The notes below the pieces were generated by a model that saw only the letters and a program-made list of their open reading frames with translations, searched no databases and was not told the origin of the DNA. Both the position numbers and the translations under genes were made by a program. Below are positions 1 through 7,608 of a DNA stretch of 11,404 nucleotides, in pieces (the stretch's first letter is position 1; each line of letters opens with the position of its first letter). This stretch comes from JALSRY01 sp964428275 (GTDB taxonomy: Bacteria; Planctomycetota; Phycisphaerae; UBA1845; Fen-1342), in assembly GCA_964428275.1 (NCBI GenBank), contig CAYRXN010000344.1, positions 1 through 11,404 on the forward strand. Direction: 5' to 3'.

Positions 1-288
1 GAGCTGCGGCAAGCCGGCCTGCGCATGACCCAGCCCCGCGACGCCGAGCCGGCCGGCGGTCCGCTGGCAGGCAAGACCGTGGTCGTCACGGGCACGCTGC
101 GCGGCTACTCGCGCAAGGAAATCCAGCAGCGCATCCGGGAACTGGGCGGCAAGCCGACCGGCAGCGTCAGCCGCAAGACCGACTTCGTGCTGGCCGGCGA
201 AAACCCCGGCAGCAAGCTCGACAAGGCCCGCGCGCTGGGCGTGCGCATCATCGACGAGGCGGAGTTCGACCAGCTCGCCGGCGGTTGA
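1..288 (+). CDS. ligA: NAD-dependent DNA ligase LigA, C-terminal BRCT domain (5'-truncated)
   Basis: The reading frame is open from base 1 to the TGA at 286-288, so only the last 95 residues are visible and the true start lies outside the window. NAD-dependent ligases seal nicks in replicating and repaired DNA. The visible part is their C-terminal BRCT domain: a GKTVVVTGTL strand, a helix with RKEIQQRIRELGGK, the SVSRKTDFVLAGENPGSKLDKA block, and a final strand plus helix ending in DEAEFDQLAGG. That order is diagnostic for the LigA tail. The catalytic adenylation and zinc-finger/HhH domains are not in view. A linker rich in P, A and G (around residues 10-20) separates the BRCT from the upstream HhH part. 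Other BRCT proteins are possible in principle, but the GS(K/R)LDKA pattern and the domain's position at the extreme end favour LigA. Confidence 0.9.
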   Translation, partial: ELRQAGLRMTQPRDAEPAGGPLAGKTVVVTGTLRGYSRKEIQQRIRELGGKPTGSVSRKTDFVLAGENPGSKLDKARALGVRIIDEAEFDQLAGG

Positions 289-300
289 ATGCCGTTCGGT

Positions 301-314
301 CCCGCGGCCGCGGG
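301..314. terminator. Perfect 14-bp palindrome after ligA, possible weak terminator
   Basis: CCCGCGGCCGCGGG is a perfect palindrome starting 12 bases after the ligA stop. As RNA it could form a 5-bp stem with a GGCC loop. No T-run follows on either strand, so an intrinsic terminator is not supported. It may be an incidental GC-rich palindrome. Confidence 0.25.
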
Positions 315-337
315 GCGCTCGCCGGCCCGGTGTCCGC

Positions 338-366
338 TTTACGGCATGGCAGCCCGCGCGTAGAGT
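338..366 (+). promoter_or_regulatory. Possible sigma-70-like promoter for the MFS-acyltransferase operon
   Basis: TTTACG (338-343) and TAGAGT (361-366) are separated by 17 bases and each matches four of six consensus positions. Initiation would fall near 373, leaving a leader of about 80 bases before the ATG at 454. The rest of the 289-453 gap shows no gene. The match is modest, so this is a candidate only. Confidence 0.25.
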
Positions 367-453
367 TCTGGTCTGATTGCCCGCCGTGCCGGAGGCGCGT
401 CCGGTGAGGGCGGGGGTTGCAGGACGCTCCACGATCCACACACGCGGGATTTC

Positions 454-2412
454 ATGGCTCACTCGCCCAGTCGTCAGCTCAGCTTGCCCGGCATGCTGAT
501 TCGCAACCGCAACTTCGTGCTGCTGTGGGGGGCCTACGGCATCAGCGCGATCGGCGACCACCTCAGCGAGATGGCCCTCCTGCAGGAAGCGGGCGGGCTG
601 GAGCGCCACGACATCACCCGCGTGCAGGCCCTGCTTACGTTCTGCTTCTTCGTGCCGTTCGTGGTGCTCGGACCGCTGGCCGGCTGGTGGGCGGACCGCT
701 TCAGCCGCAAGTGGACGATGGTGGCCACCGACCTGATCCGGGCCGGCATCATGGTGAGCATCTCGTTCGTGGTCCCGCTGTTGCTGCGCTCGGGCTGGGG
801 GGACTTCGCCGTGGCGTTGCCCCTGCTGATTACCGGCGGCTTCGCGGCGTTCTTTTCTCCCGCGCGTCAGGCGCTGCTGCCGACGCTGATCCGCGACGAG
901 CAGATCGTCCGGGCCAACGCCATGCTCAGCGCGATGGGGACGATCGGCGCGATCCTCAGCGGCTGGCTCGGCGGCAAGCTGGTCGACATGGCCCTGGCCG
1001 GCCATTTTCACATCGTCTGGAACTACCGGCTCGACGCGATCACGTTCGGTCTCAGTGCCGCGCTGCTGCTGGGAATCTCCATGCGCCGCGTCCGGGCCCC
1101 GACCCACACGCCGCTGGTGGGCGTGTGGACGCCGCTGATCGAGGGTTTCCGCTACGTTCTGGCGCACCGGCGGATCTTGCAGATCATCCTGCTGGGGACC
1201 GCGTTCTGGGCCGCGGCCGGCGTGGTGATCTCGGTCGTGCCGGCGCTGGTGCGCGAGGTCTTCGGCGGGACGTTCGCCGACGCGGGGATGTATCGCGGGC
1301 TGATCGCGGGGGGGCTGGCGGTGGGCGCGGGGATCCTGACGGTTTTCGGACAGGCCCTGCCGCTGCCGGTGGCGGTGCTGGGGGGGCTGGCCGGCGGGGC
1401 GGCCTGGATCTTCGCACTCGACGCCGCCTGCGTGTTCAAGCTGGGCCGCGTGTTCACGGGCGTGTCGTTGTTCATGATCGGCGTTCACGGGGCGGCGCTG
1501 CTCATCACCGTGATGGTCGTCATCCAGCGGTTCGTACCCGACGCGCGGCGCGGCCGGGTCTTCGGCGTCTCGGATACGACCACGATGGCGGCGATGGCGC
1601 TGGCGACCGGGGCGCTGGGGCTGCCCCACATCGCCAACCTCGACCGGTACGTTCCCTACCTGCTGGCGCTGGTCGGGCTGGGCCTGTTCAGCGGCCTGGT
1701 TGTCGCCTGGCGGGCCTACATGCGCCGGGCCCCGTTCCCGCCGCTGCTGTGGATCATCTGGCAGGTGGCCCGTTTCTTCGTCTTTTTCTGGTGCCGCGCG
1801 CGGCGGGAGGGTCCGTGTACGGTTCCGCAGCGCGGACCGGTCATCCTCGCCGCCAACCACACCGCCGGCATCGACCCCATCATCATCCAGGCCACGTTGC
1901 CGTACCGGCCGGTCAGCTACATCGTGGCGCGCGAATACTACGAGCGCCCGATCGCCGGCTGGTTCATGCGGCTGGTCGGGTGCGTGCCGATCAATCGCGA
2001 GAATCCGAGCAAGTCATTCCTGGCAGGCTGTCTGAAGCTGCTGCGCAGTGGCGGCTGTCTGGGCATTTTTCCGCAGGGAACGTTCGAGGTGCCGGGCGAG
2101 CCGCCGCCGGAAGTGCGCAGCGGCGTCGGGTTGCTCGCGCTGCGCAGCGGGGCGACGATCGTTCCCTGCCACATCAGCGGCACACGCTACTTCGAGAGCC
2201 CGTTCGCGTCGTTTTTTGCGCGGCATCGCGTGCGCATCCGCTACGGCAAGCCGATCGACCTGAGCCGGTTCGCGGATCGGCGGCGCGACCGCGCCGCGGC
2301 CCAGGAGGTGGCCGACCTGGTGATGCAGAAGATCCGCGAGCTGGCGCCCGCCGACGAGCCGCCGGCCGAGGTCGCCGGCCCGTCCGGCCCGACCCGGGTG
2401 AACGCGACATGA
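454..2412 (+). CDS. MFS transporter-PlsC acyltransferase fusion (lysophospholipid flippase/acyltransferase-like)
   Basis: This 652-residue two-domain protein begins with a 12-TM-type Major Facilitator domain (about residues 15-420). It opens with the RNRNFVLLWGAYGISAIGD pattern of MFS_3/LplT-like carriers and has the loop 2-3 signature GPLAGWWADRFSRK (residues 73-86). A PlsC/LPLAT domain follows (about 435-630): HTAGID (H469, D474) is the catalytic HX4D motif, NREN (N514-N517) is block II, FPQGT (539-543) is block III, and IVPCHISGT is block IV. Known relatives flip lysophospholipids inward (LplT) and re-acylate them (Aas). The usual three-part fusions also carry an acyl-ACP synthetase, which is absent here. 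Block III has Q541 where Glu is almost universal. The ATG at 454 was chosen because it gives a complete MFS N-terminus; no strong Shine-Dalgarno precedes it. It overlaps the next gene by ATGA. Substrate is inferred, not shown. Confidence 0.85.
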   Translation: MAHSPSRQLSLPGMLIRNRNFVLLWGAYGISAIGDHLSEMALLQEAGGLERHDITRVQALLTFCFFVPFVVLGPLAGWWADRFSRKWTMVATDLIRAGIMVSISFVVPLLLRSGWGDFAVALPLLITGGFAAFFSPARQALLPTLIRDEQIVRANAMLSAMGTIGAILSGWLGGKLVDMALAGHFHIVWNYRLDAITFGLSAALLLGISMRRVRAPTHTPLVGVWTPLIEGFRYVLAHRRILQIILLGTAFWAAAGVVISVVPALVREVFGGTFADAGMYRGLIAGGLAVGAGILTVFGQALPLPVAVLGGLAGGAAWIFALDAACVFKLGRVFTGVSLFMIGVHGAALLITVMVVIQRFVPDARRGRVFGVSDTTTMAAMALATGALGLPHIANLDRYVPYLLALVGLGLFSGLVVAWRAYMRRAPFPPLLWIIWQVARFFVFFWCRARREGPCTVPQRGPVILAANHTAGIDPIIIQATLPYRPVSYIVAREYYERPIAGWFMRLVGCVPINRENPSKSFLAGCLKLLRSGGCLGIFPQGTFEVPGEPPPEVRSGVGLLALRSGATIVPCHISGTRYFESPFASFFARHRVRIRYGKPIDLSRFADRRRDRAAAQEVADLVMQKIRELAPADEPPAEVAGPSGPTRVNAT

Positions 2413-3992
2413 AGCCGGCCGCCACGCCGAAAGAGGAAGCCGGCGGCGGACACGCGCTGTACGCACTGCTGGTGACGGCGCTGCTGCCGCTGGGGGTCTT
2501 GTTCGTGTTGCGGGCGTTCGATGTTCCGCTCGGAAAGCCGGGGAAGTTCATCTATCGCTATTCGCCGCTGGCGGTGCTGCGTCTGGCCGCCCTGCCGCCG
2601 GCGCTGGCGCTGGGGGCGGTGCTGGCTGGCGGCCTGTGGCTGCTGCTGCGCGATCGGCGCGTCTACCGCCTCCTGGGCGGGATCGCGCTGGCCGGCGCGA
2701 CGCTGGTGCTGGGAAGCTGGATTTTCACGGCGCCGCCGCAGTTTCGTTCGCAGACGTTTTTCAACATGCTTTCTCCCTCGCACGACGGCGCGTTCGTGAT
2801 CGAGGCCGGCTACGCGCGTCGGGTCGGGGTGCGGCAGTACTTGCGGGCCTTTCCGCAGCGGACCCGGACGCCGCCGGCGGAGATGAAAGGGACGCGCGTC
2901 ATCAGCAACCCGCCGGGGGCGACGCTGCTGGCGGTTGCGGTGGCCGAGTGGCTGGAGTCCTCGCCGGCGCTGGCCGGCGCGGTGTTTCGACTGGTCGGAG
3001 AGCCGGACCTCTCGCCGAAGGACCGCGGCCGGGCCACGTTTGCGATGGGCTACGCGCTGGCGCTGCTGATCTGCTGGCTGCTGGCGGCGCCGCTGCTTTA
3101 TTGCATCGGACGGCTGCTGCTGCCCCCCGCGCCGGCCGCGGCGTTCATGGTCGTGTGCCTCGTCACGCCGGCGACGCTCATGTTCGCGCCCGGGAAAGAC
3201 CCGGCCCAGTTGCTCACGGTTTGCGCCTGCCTCTACCTCTGGCTGCTGGGTTGGCGGCGGGAGCGGCCGTGGGCCGCGGCGGCGGCCGGTGCGGCGGCGG
3301 CCGGTGCCTGTCTGGTCAGTCTCGTGCACGTGTGGATCGCACTGGTCACACTCGGCGCGACGCTGCTCGCGACGCCGCCTGCGGGTCGGCGGCGGGTCGT
3401 TCGCGGCCTGCTGCTGGCGCTGGGCGGTTTTCTGGCGGCGGCCGGCGCCCTTTGGCTCGCCGCGGACTGCAACCTCCCCGCCACGGCCTGGGCCGCGGCG
3501 CGGGCGCAGGCCAGCGTCACCCGCGGCCCGGACGCCATGCCGCTGGCCTGGCAGACGCTCGGCGTTCCCCTGTTTCTGCTGTTCTGCGGGCCGGGCGTGC
3601 TCTTTCCGCTCGCGTGGGTCGCGTCAGGAGGCGCCCGGTGGGGTTTCGCCGACGGCGGGACGCCGCCGCCCGATGCGCTGCCGGACGCGACGCAGCGGCG
3701 GCTGGGGGGATGGCTGATCGTGCTGGCGGCGGGTGTGATGGTGGCGACGGTGGGGTTTACCAACGTCGAAACGCCGCGGCTGTGGATTCCGTTCGTACCG
3801 CTGCTGGTGCTGGGGGCGTTGTTGCGGCTGCCGGCGCTGGCCCGGCCGACGCGGGCGGCGGCGACGCTGCTCGTCGCGCTGGTGTTCCTGCAGGTGGCCG
3901 CCTCGGCGGCGCAGTGGAGCCTGATGGACGCGCGCGAGGCCGAGTTCCGCCTGCTGCTCGACGCCACGCACGCTCCACGCATGTTCCGATAA
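2409..3992 (+). CDS. Polytopic membrane protein, putative GT-C-type glycosyltransferase
   Basis: This 527-residue protein has roughly 11 hydrophobic segments from residue 16 to about 500. Its ATG shares bases with the upstream stop (ATGA), implying translational coupling to the MFS-PlsC gene. I do not recognise a named family. Several features recall GT-C enzymes, which transfer sugars from polyprenyl-phosphate donors on the outer face of the membrane. The first large loop (about 108-200) follows early TM helices and contains SPSHDGAFVIEA (D126, E132) and NPPGATLLA (167-175), similar in placement to the acidic and PPG-type motifs of that class. APGKDP (260-265) lies after a middle helix. ETPRLWIPFVPLL (454-466) near the C-terminus is like the E-x-x-R-x-W-x-P-F segment of many bacterial membrane glycosyltransferases. 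The pairing with a lipid acyltransferase suggests a glycolipid or envelope role. It could instead be an unrelated polytopic protein. Confidence 0.6.
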   Translation: MKPAATPKEEAGGGHALYALLVTALLPLGVLFVLRAFDVPLGKPGKFIYRYSPLAVLRLAALPPALALGAVLAGGLWLLLRDRRVYRLLGGIALAGATLVLGSWIFTAPPQFRSQTFFNMLSPSHDGAFVIEAGYARRVGVRQYLRAFPQRTRTPPAEMKGTRVISNPPGATLLAVAVAEWLESSPALAGAVFRLVGEPDLSPKDRGRATFAMGYALALLICWLLAAPLLYCIGRLLLPPAPAAAFMVVCLVTPATLMFAPGKDPAQLLTVCACLYLWLLGWRRERPWAAAAAGAAAAGACLVSLVHVWIALVTLGATLLATPPAGRRRVVRGLLLALGGFLAAAGALWLAADCNLPATAWAAARAQASVTRGPDAMPLAWQTLGVPLFLLFCGPGVLFPLAWVASGGARWGFADGGTPPPDALPDATQRRLGGWLIVLAAGVMVATVGFTNVETPRLWIPFVPLLVLGALLRLPALARPTRAAATLLVALVFLQVAASAAQWSLMDAREAEFRLLLDATHAPRMFR

Positions 3993-4300
3993 TGTCGCCG
4001 CTCTCTCCGGCTCAACGGGATCGGGCTCGTAAGAGAAGGGCGGATCGGCGGTTGTTGGCGGGCTTGAGCGGTCTTGAGCCGGCGTCGCGGCGGAAAGGCC
4101 GCTGGGGCTGCGGAAAACCGCGCGGGCTGAAAGCCCGAGGTTCTTGGTCTCCTCCCGTGACGCCTGTTGCGGTTGTGACGCTCCGTTGGCACCTGGTGCG
4201 CCCGTCGCGCTCCGGGTGTGCTCGTTGCTGCGGTGGCGCGCCGGGGTCTGACCTCCGTGCGTTCGCGCACGGCCGGTGGCCAGATCGCCTGCGGCGGCGC
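3993..4300. other. Gene-free stretch rich in small inverted repeats
   Basis: No convincing gene lies between the membrane protein stop and the rpmE promoter; open frames here only extend neighbouring genes or run antisense. The stretch holds several inverted repeats. A 9-bp pair CCGGCTCAA (4007-4015) and TTGAGCCGG (4074-4082) encloses 58 bases. Then come three successive short hairpins: 4087-4102 (GCGGC, loop GGAAAG), 4110-4121 (GCGG, loop AAAA) and 4123-4137 (CGGGCT, loop GAA). Further on is CCGTGCG-TTCG-CGCACGG (4255-4272). GTGACGC occurs twice, at 4157 and 4175. No T-tract marks a clear terminator for the upstream operon. It may be a REP-like intergenic element, an undetected small RNA, or an unstructured spacer. 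Confidence 0.45.
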
Positions 4301-4340
4301 TTGCGTTTTGGTCTGCCCGAGCCCATACTATGGGGCTCGG
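4301..4340 (+). promoter_or_regulatory. Probable rpmE promoter with an inverted repeat spanning the -10
   Basis: TTGCGT (4301-4306) is followed after 17 bases by CATACT (4324-4329), or after 19 bases by TACTAT (4326-4331), a reasonable sigma-70-like pair in very GC-rich DNA. The -10 sits in the loop of a perfect 8-bp inverted repeat, CCGAGCCC (4317-4324) and GGGCTCGG (4333-4340). Initiation would fall near 4336, giving a leader of about 58 bases. The repeat could be an operator at DNA level or a hairpin if transcription starts further upstream. Confidence 0.45.
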
Positions 4341-4393
4341 AGAAGGTTTACGAACACTCGGCCGGCCTTTGGGCCGCGCAGCGTTGGTGGGTT

Positions 4394-4636
4394 ATGAAAA
4401 AAGACATCCATCCCTCGTATCAGAAGACCGTCGTGACCTGCGCCTGCGGCAACACGTTTGAGACGCGCAGCACGGTGCCCGAAATCCGCGTGGACATCTG
4501 CAACGTCTGCCACCCCTTCTACACGGGCAAGCAGAAGTTCGTGGACACCACCGGCCGCGTCGAGCGGTTCCAGAAGAAGTTCGGCGGCAAGTATTTCCAG
4601 AAAAAGGACAAACAGGCGTCCGCCGCCGACAAGTAG
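4394..4636 (+). CDS. rpmE: 50S ribosomal protein bL31, zinc-binding form
   Basis: The protein is 80 residues and matches bL31 throughout: MKKDIHPSYQ start, a central IRVDICNVCHPFYTGKQKFVDT block and GRVERFQKKF near the C-terminus, with a lysine-rich tail. bL31 sits at the large-subunit central protuberance and helps form intersubunit bridge B1b. Four cysteines (C16, C18, C36, C39) form the metal site, so this is the zinc-containing C+ type rather than the zinc-free paralogue expressed under zinc limitation. The ATG at 4394 is fixed by homology: the upstream in-frame extension has no bL31 similarity. Only a weak GGTGG lies just upstream. A hairpin/promoter region precedes it and an intrinsic terminator follows directly. 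The rpmE-prfA order is common in bacteria. Confidence 0.95.
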   Translation: MKKDIHPSYQKTVVTCACGNTFETRSTVPEIRVDICNVCHPFYTGKQKFVDTTGRVERFQKKFGGKYFQKKDKQASAADK

Positions 4637-4652
4637 CCCCCGATCGCGCTCC

Positions 4653-4691
4653 AACTACGGCCTTGCTGACGGCAGCGGGCCGTAGTTTTTT
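4653..4691 (+). terminator. Intrinsic terminator after rpmE
   Basis: A perfect 10-bp stem pairs AACTACGGCC (4653-4662) with GGCCGTAGTT (4678-4687), and the run TTTTTT occupies 4686-4691. The 15-base loop holds an inner GCTG/CAGC pairing. It starts 17 bases after the rpmE stop. This is the clearest Rho-independent terminator in the window and lies between rpmE and prfA. Confidence 0.88.
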
Positions 4692-4740
4692 GTTGTGAGA
4701 AGCGCGCGGCGAGGGACGCCGAGCTCCGGGAAACCACGTC

Positions 4741-5850
<1,110 letters not shown>

Positions 5851-5882
5851 TTCGAGCACGCCGCGAGATCACCATCAGGAAA

Positions 5883-5910
5883 GGGCCGGGCGACGCGCGT
5901 CACCCGGCCC
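5883..5910. terminator. Shared hairpin between convergent prfA and flagellin genes
   Basis: GGGCCGGG (5883-5890) pairs perfectly with CCCGGCCC (5903-5910), and the loop contains an inner GACG/CGTC pairing. It lies 32 bases past the prfA stop and 39 bases past the flagellin stop on the other strand. Reading the minus strand it is followed by TTTCC, a weak U-tract; the plus side has CGTTCGATT. It is likely a bidirectional terminator of moderate strength. Confidence 0.6.
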
Positions 5911-5949
5911 CGTTCGATTGACCCGCGGCAATGGTCCCGCTACGCGGCG

Positions 5950-7356
5950 TTACCGCAGCAGCGAGAGCACCTGCGAGCTCTGCTGGTTGGCCAGACCCAG
6001 CAGGGAGATCGACGCCTGCATCAGCACGTTCTGGCGGTTGAGCTCCGCCGTCTCGGAGGCGTAGTCCACGTCGCGGATGGTGCTCAGAGCGCTGGTCAGG
6101 CTCTCACGCGTGGCTTCCTGCTGGTTGAGGGCGGTCCCGACCTGGAACTTGAGGAACCCGCCGACGCGGCCCTGCACCTTGGCGATCTGCTCCGCCGCGG
6201 CCGAGGCGATCGCCGCGGCCTGGTTGGGGTCATTCACGAGGCTGTTGGTGCCGCCGCCCTTGAGCGACGAGAGGTAGCCCTTGACCGCCGAGCCGAGCTG
6301 GGCCGAGTAGAGCCCGTCGATGCCGATCGTCGAGCGCGTGTCGGACGTCGTGCCGAGCTGGAATGTCGCCCCGCCCTGCGAGCCCGAGATCGTGAAGGTT
6401 TCCGAGCCCGTCTCTGTGCCGTCGTTGTAGTCCTCGGTGAGGTTGAATGTCAGGCTGACGCCGTTGGCGCTGTACGAGACCTCCAGCCCGTCGACCGCCG
6501 TGGCCTGGCCGTTGACGGTCACGCTGGCGTCCTCGCCGTAGTCGCTGCCGGCCGAGAACGACGTGTCGGTCGTGTTCGGATCGACGATCGAGACGCGGAC
6601 GAAGGCGTCCGAACCGTAGTCGGAACTGAGCAGCGTGAGATTGCCGCCGCTGGCCGAGGCCGCGACGCCGGTCTGGGCGGTGGCGGCGTTGATCTTCGCG
6701 GCCGTGGCGGAGAGGTTTTCGCCCGCGGCGATCTCGATGACGGCCTGGCCGTCCTTACCCTGGATCGAGATCGACGTCGCGGCGGTCGCCGACGTGGTCG
6801 CCACGGTGTACTGGGCCTTCTCGGCCGCCGACTGGAGCTCGACCGTCAGGCTCGTGTCGGAATCGGGATCGCGGCTGAAGACGTGCAGGTCGGTGATCTT
6901 GGCCGTGTCGACGCCGCTGACCTGGATGCCGAGCGAGCCGTCGAGCAGCTTCTTGCCGTTGAATTCGGTGGTGCCGATGATGCGGTCGATCGCGGTGATG
7001 GCCTCGTCGATCTGCGACTGGTTGGCGGCGAGCTCGTCGGCGCTGATGCCGTCGGCGTTGGCCGCGGCGATGGCCAGCCCCTTGATCTCGTTGACCAGCG
7101 AGGCCACCTCGGTCAGGGCCTTGTCGGCCACGTTGAGCATCGAGTTGGTGCGCTGGTTGTTCGAGATCGCCGCGTTGACCGCCGTCAGCTCGGTGTCGAG
7201 GCTGCGCATAGCGATCAGGCCCGCGGGATCGTCCTTGCCGGAGTTGATCCGCGAGCCCGTCGAGAGCCTCGTCATCGTGTTGCTCTGCGCCATGCCTGTG
7301 CGGTTGACGATGTTGAGCAACGACAGTGTGTTCATGTTTGTGACTGTGATAGCCAT
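5950..7356 (-). CDS. fliC: Flagellin (filament subunit)
   Basis: The protein is 468 residues and is exported by the flagellar type III apparatus to build the filament. The N-terminal D0/D1 part (about 1-150) shows MNTLSLLNIVNRT, LSTGSRINSGKDDPAGLIA (31-49) and the FNGKKLLDG block (132-140). The C-terminal D1/D0 part (about 380-468) shows LSTIRDVDYASETAEL and the hydrophobic end LLGLANQQSSQVLSLLR needed for helical packing. The middle (about 160-360) is the variable, surface-exposed region, rich in S, T, G and D; residues about 216-255 resemble a flagellin hook IN motif (SATAAKINAATAQTGVAAS). There is no cysteine, as is usual. The ATG is supported by TCGGAG with an 8-base spacing. No other flagellar gene is in view, so it is an isolated filament gene. 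I found no convincing sigma-28 box. The gene symbol is generic; it could be one of several paralogues. Confidence 0.95.
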   Translation of the reverse strand: MAITVTNMNTLSLLNIVNRTGMAQSNTMTRLSTGSRINSGKDDPAGLIAMRSLDTELTAVNAAISNNQRTNSMLNVADKALTEVASLVNEIKGLAIAAANADGISADELAANQSQIDEAITAIDRIIGTTEFNGKKLLDGSLGIQVSGVDTAKITDLHVFSRDPDSDTSLTVELQSAAEKAQYTVATTSATAATSISIQGKDGQAVIEIAAGENLSATAAKINAATAQTGVAASASGGNLTLLSSDYGSDAFVRVSIVDPNTTDTSFSAGSDYGEDASVTVNGQATAVDGLEVSYSANGVSLTFNLTEDYNDGTETGSETFTISGSQGGATFQLGTTSDTRSTIGIDGLYSAQLGSAVKGYLSSLKGGGTNSLVNDPNQAAAIASAAAEQIAKVQGRVGGFLKFQVGTALNQQEATRESLTSALSTIRDVDYASETAELNRQNVLMQASISLLGLANQQSSQVLSLLR

Positions 7357-7364
7357 GTGTGATT

Positions 7365-7370
7365 CTCCGA
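7365..7370 (-). promoter_or_regulatory. Shine-Dalgarno of the flagellin gene
   Basis: The minus strand reads TCGGAG, with GGAG ending 8 bases before the ATG at 7356-7354. It fixes the flagellin start and is stronger than the signals in front of most plus-strand genes here. Confidence 0.75.
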
Positions 7371-7400
7371 TGCCTGACCCGTGGTGTACCCGTTAGAGAG

Positions 7401-7420
7401 GCTTCAAACCTGCTCAAACC
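7401..7420. repeat. 10-bp-phased direct repeat upstream of flagellin
   Basis: TCAAACC occurs at 7404-7410 and 7414-7420, exactly one helical turn apart (minus strand GGTTTGA-N3-GGTTTGA). It lies about 45-65 bases upstream of the flagellin ATG. It could be a binding site for an activator or part of a promoter, but no matching -10 at proper spacing is convincing. Confidence 0.35.
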
Positions 7421-7608
7421 ATGGAAAACGCAGGGGCGGGAGGGCAAACCCGCAGCGGGAAAATCAGCGCGTTTCGGGGCGGTCCGGGAAAACGTCGGGC
7501 GCGGGCGTCGATCGGCGGGGGGGGCGGCCGGCCACCGAGCGATCATCGGACCTTCGGCGGGACGCTGGCGATCGTGTTCCGGATCGGGGCGCTCGGGAAC
7601 CGTCGAAA

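Noticed and set aside
417..2408. Upstream part of a 1191-residue plus-strand frame continuous with the gene at 2409
   Set aside because: It is the +1 shadow of the MFS-PlsC gene, rich in R, G, A and P with no domain; only the portion from 2409 has membrane-protein character.
2241..3329. Minus-strand frame of 362 residues
   Set aside because: Antisense to the operon, with low-complexity R/Q/H-rich translation typical of GC-rich shadows.
4157..4190. Imperfect tandem repeat beginning with GTGACGC, considered as a CRISPR or iteron
   Set aside because: Only two units, with diverged remainder and no spacer regularity.
3993..4300. Possible tRNA, RNase P, SRP or tmRNA gene in the gap
   Set aside because: No cloverleaf with a TTC loop, and none of the conserved core sequences of those RNAs was found.
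2636..4393. Long in-frame upstream extension of rpmE
   Set aside because: It overlaps the GT-C-like gene in another frame and has no similarity to bL31, whose normal length begins at 4394.
6635..7396. Plus-strand frame of 253 residues opposite flagellin
   Set aside because: Antisense shadow; flagellin is certain and has its own SD.
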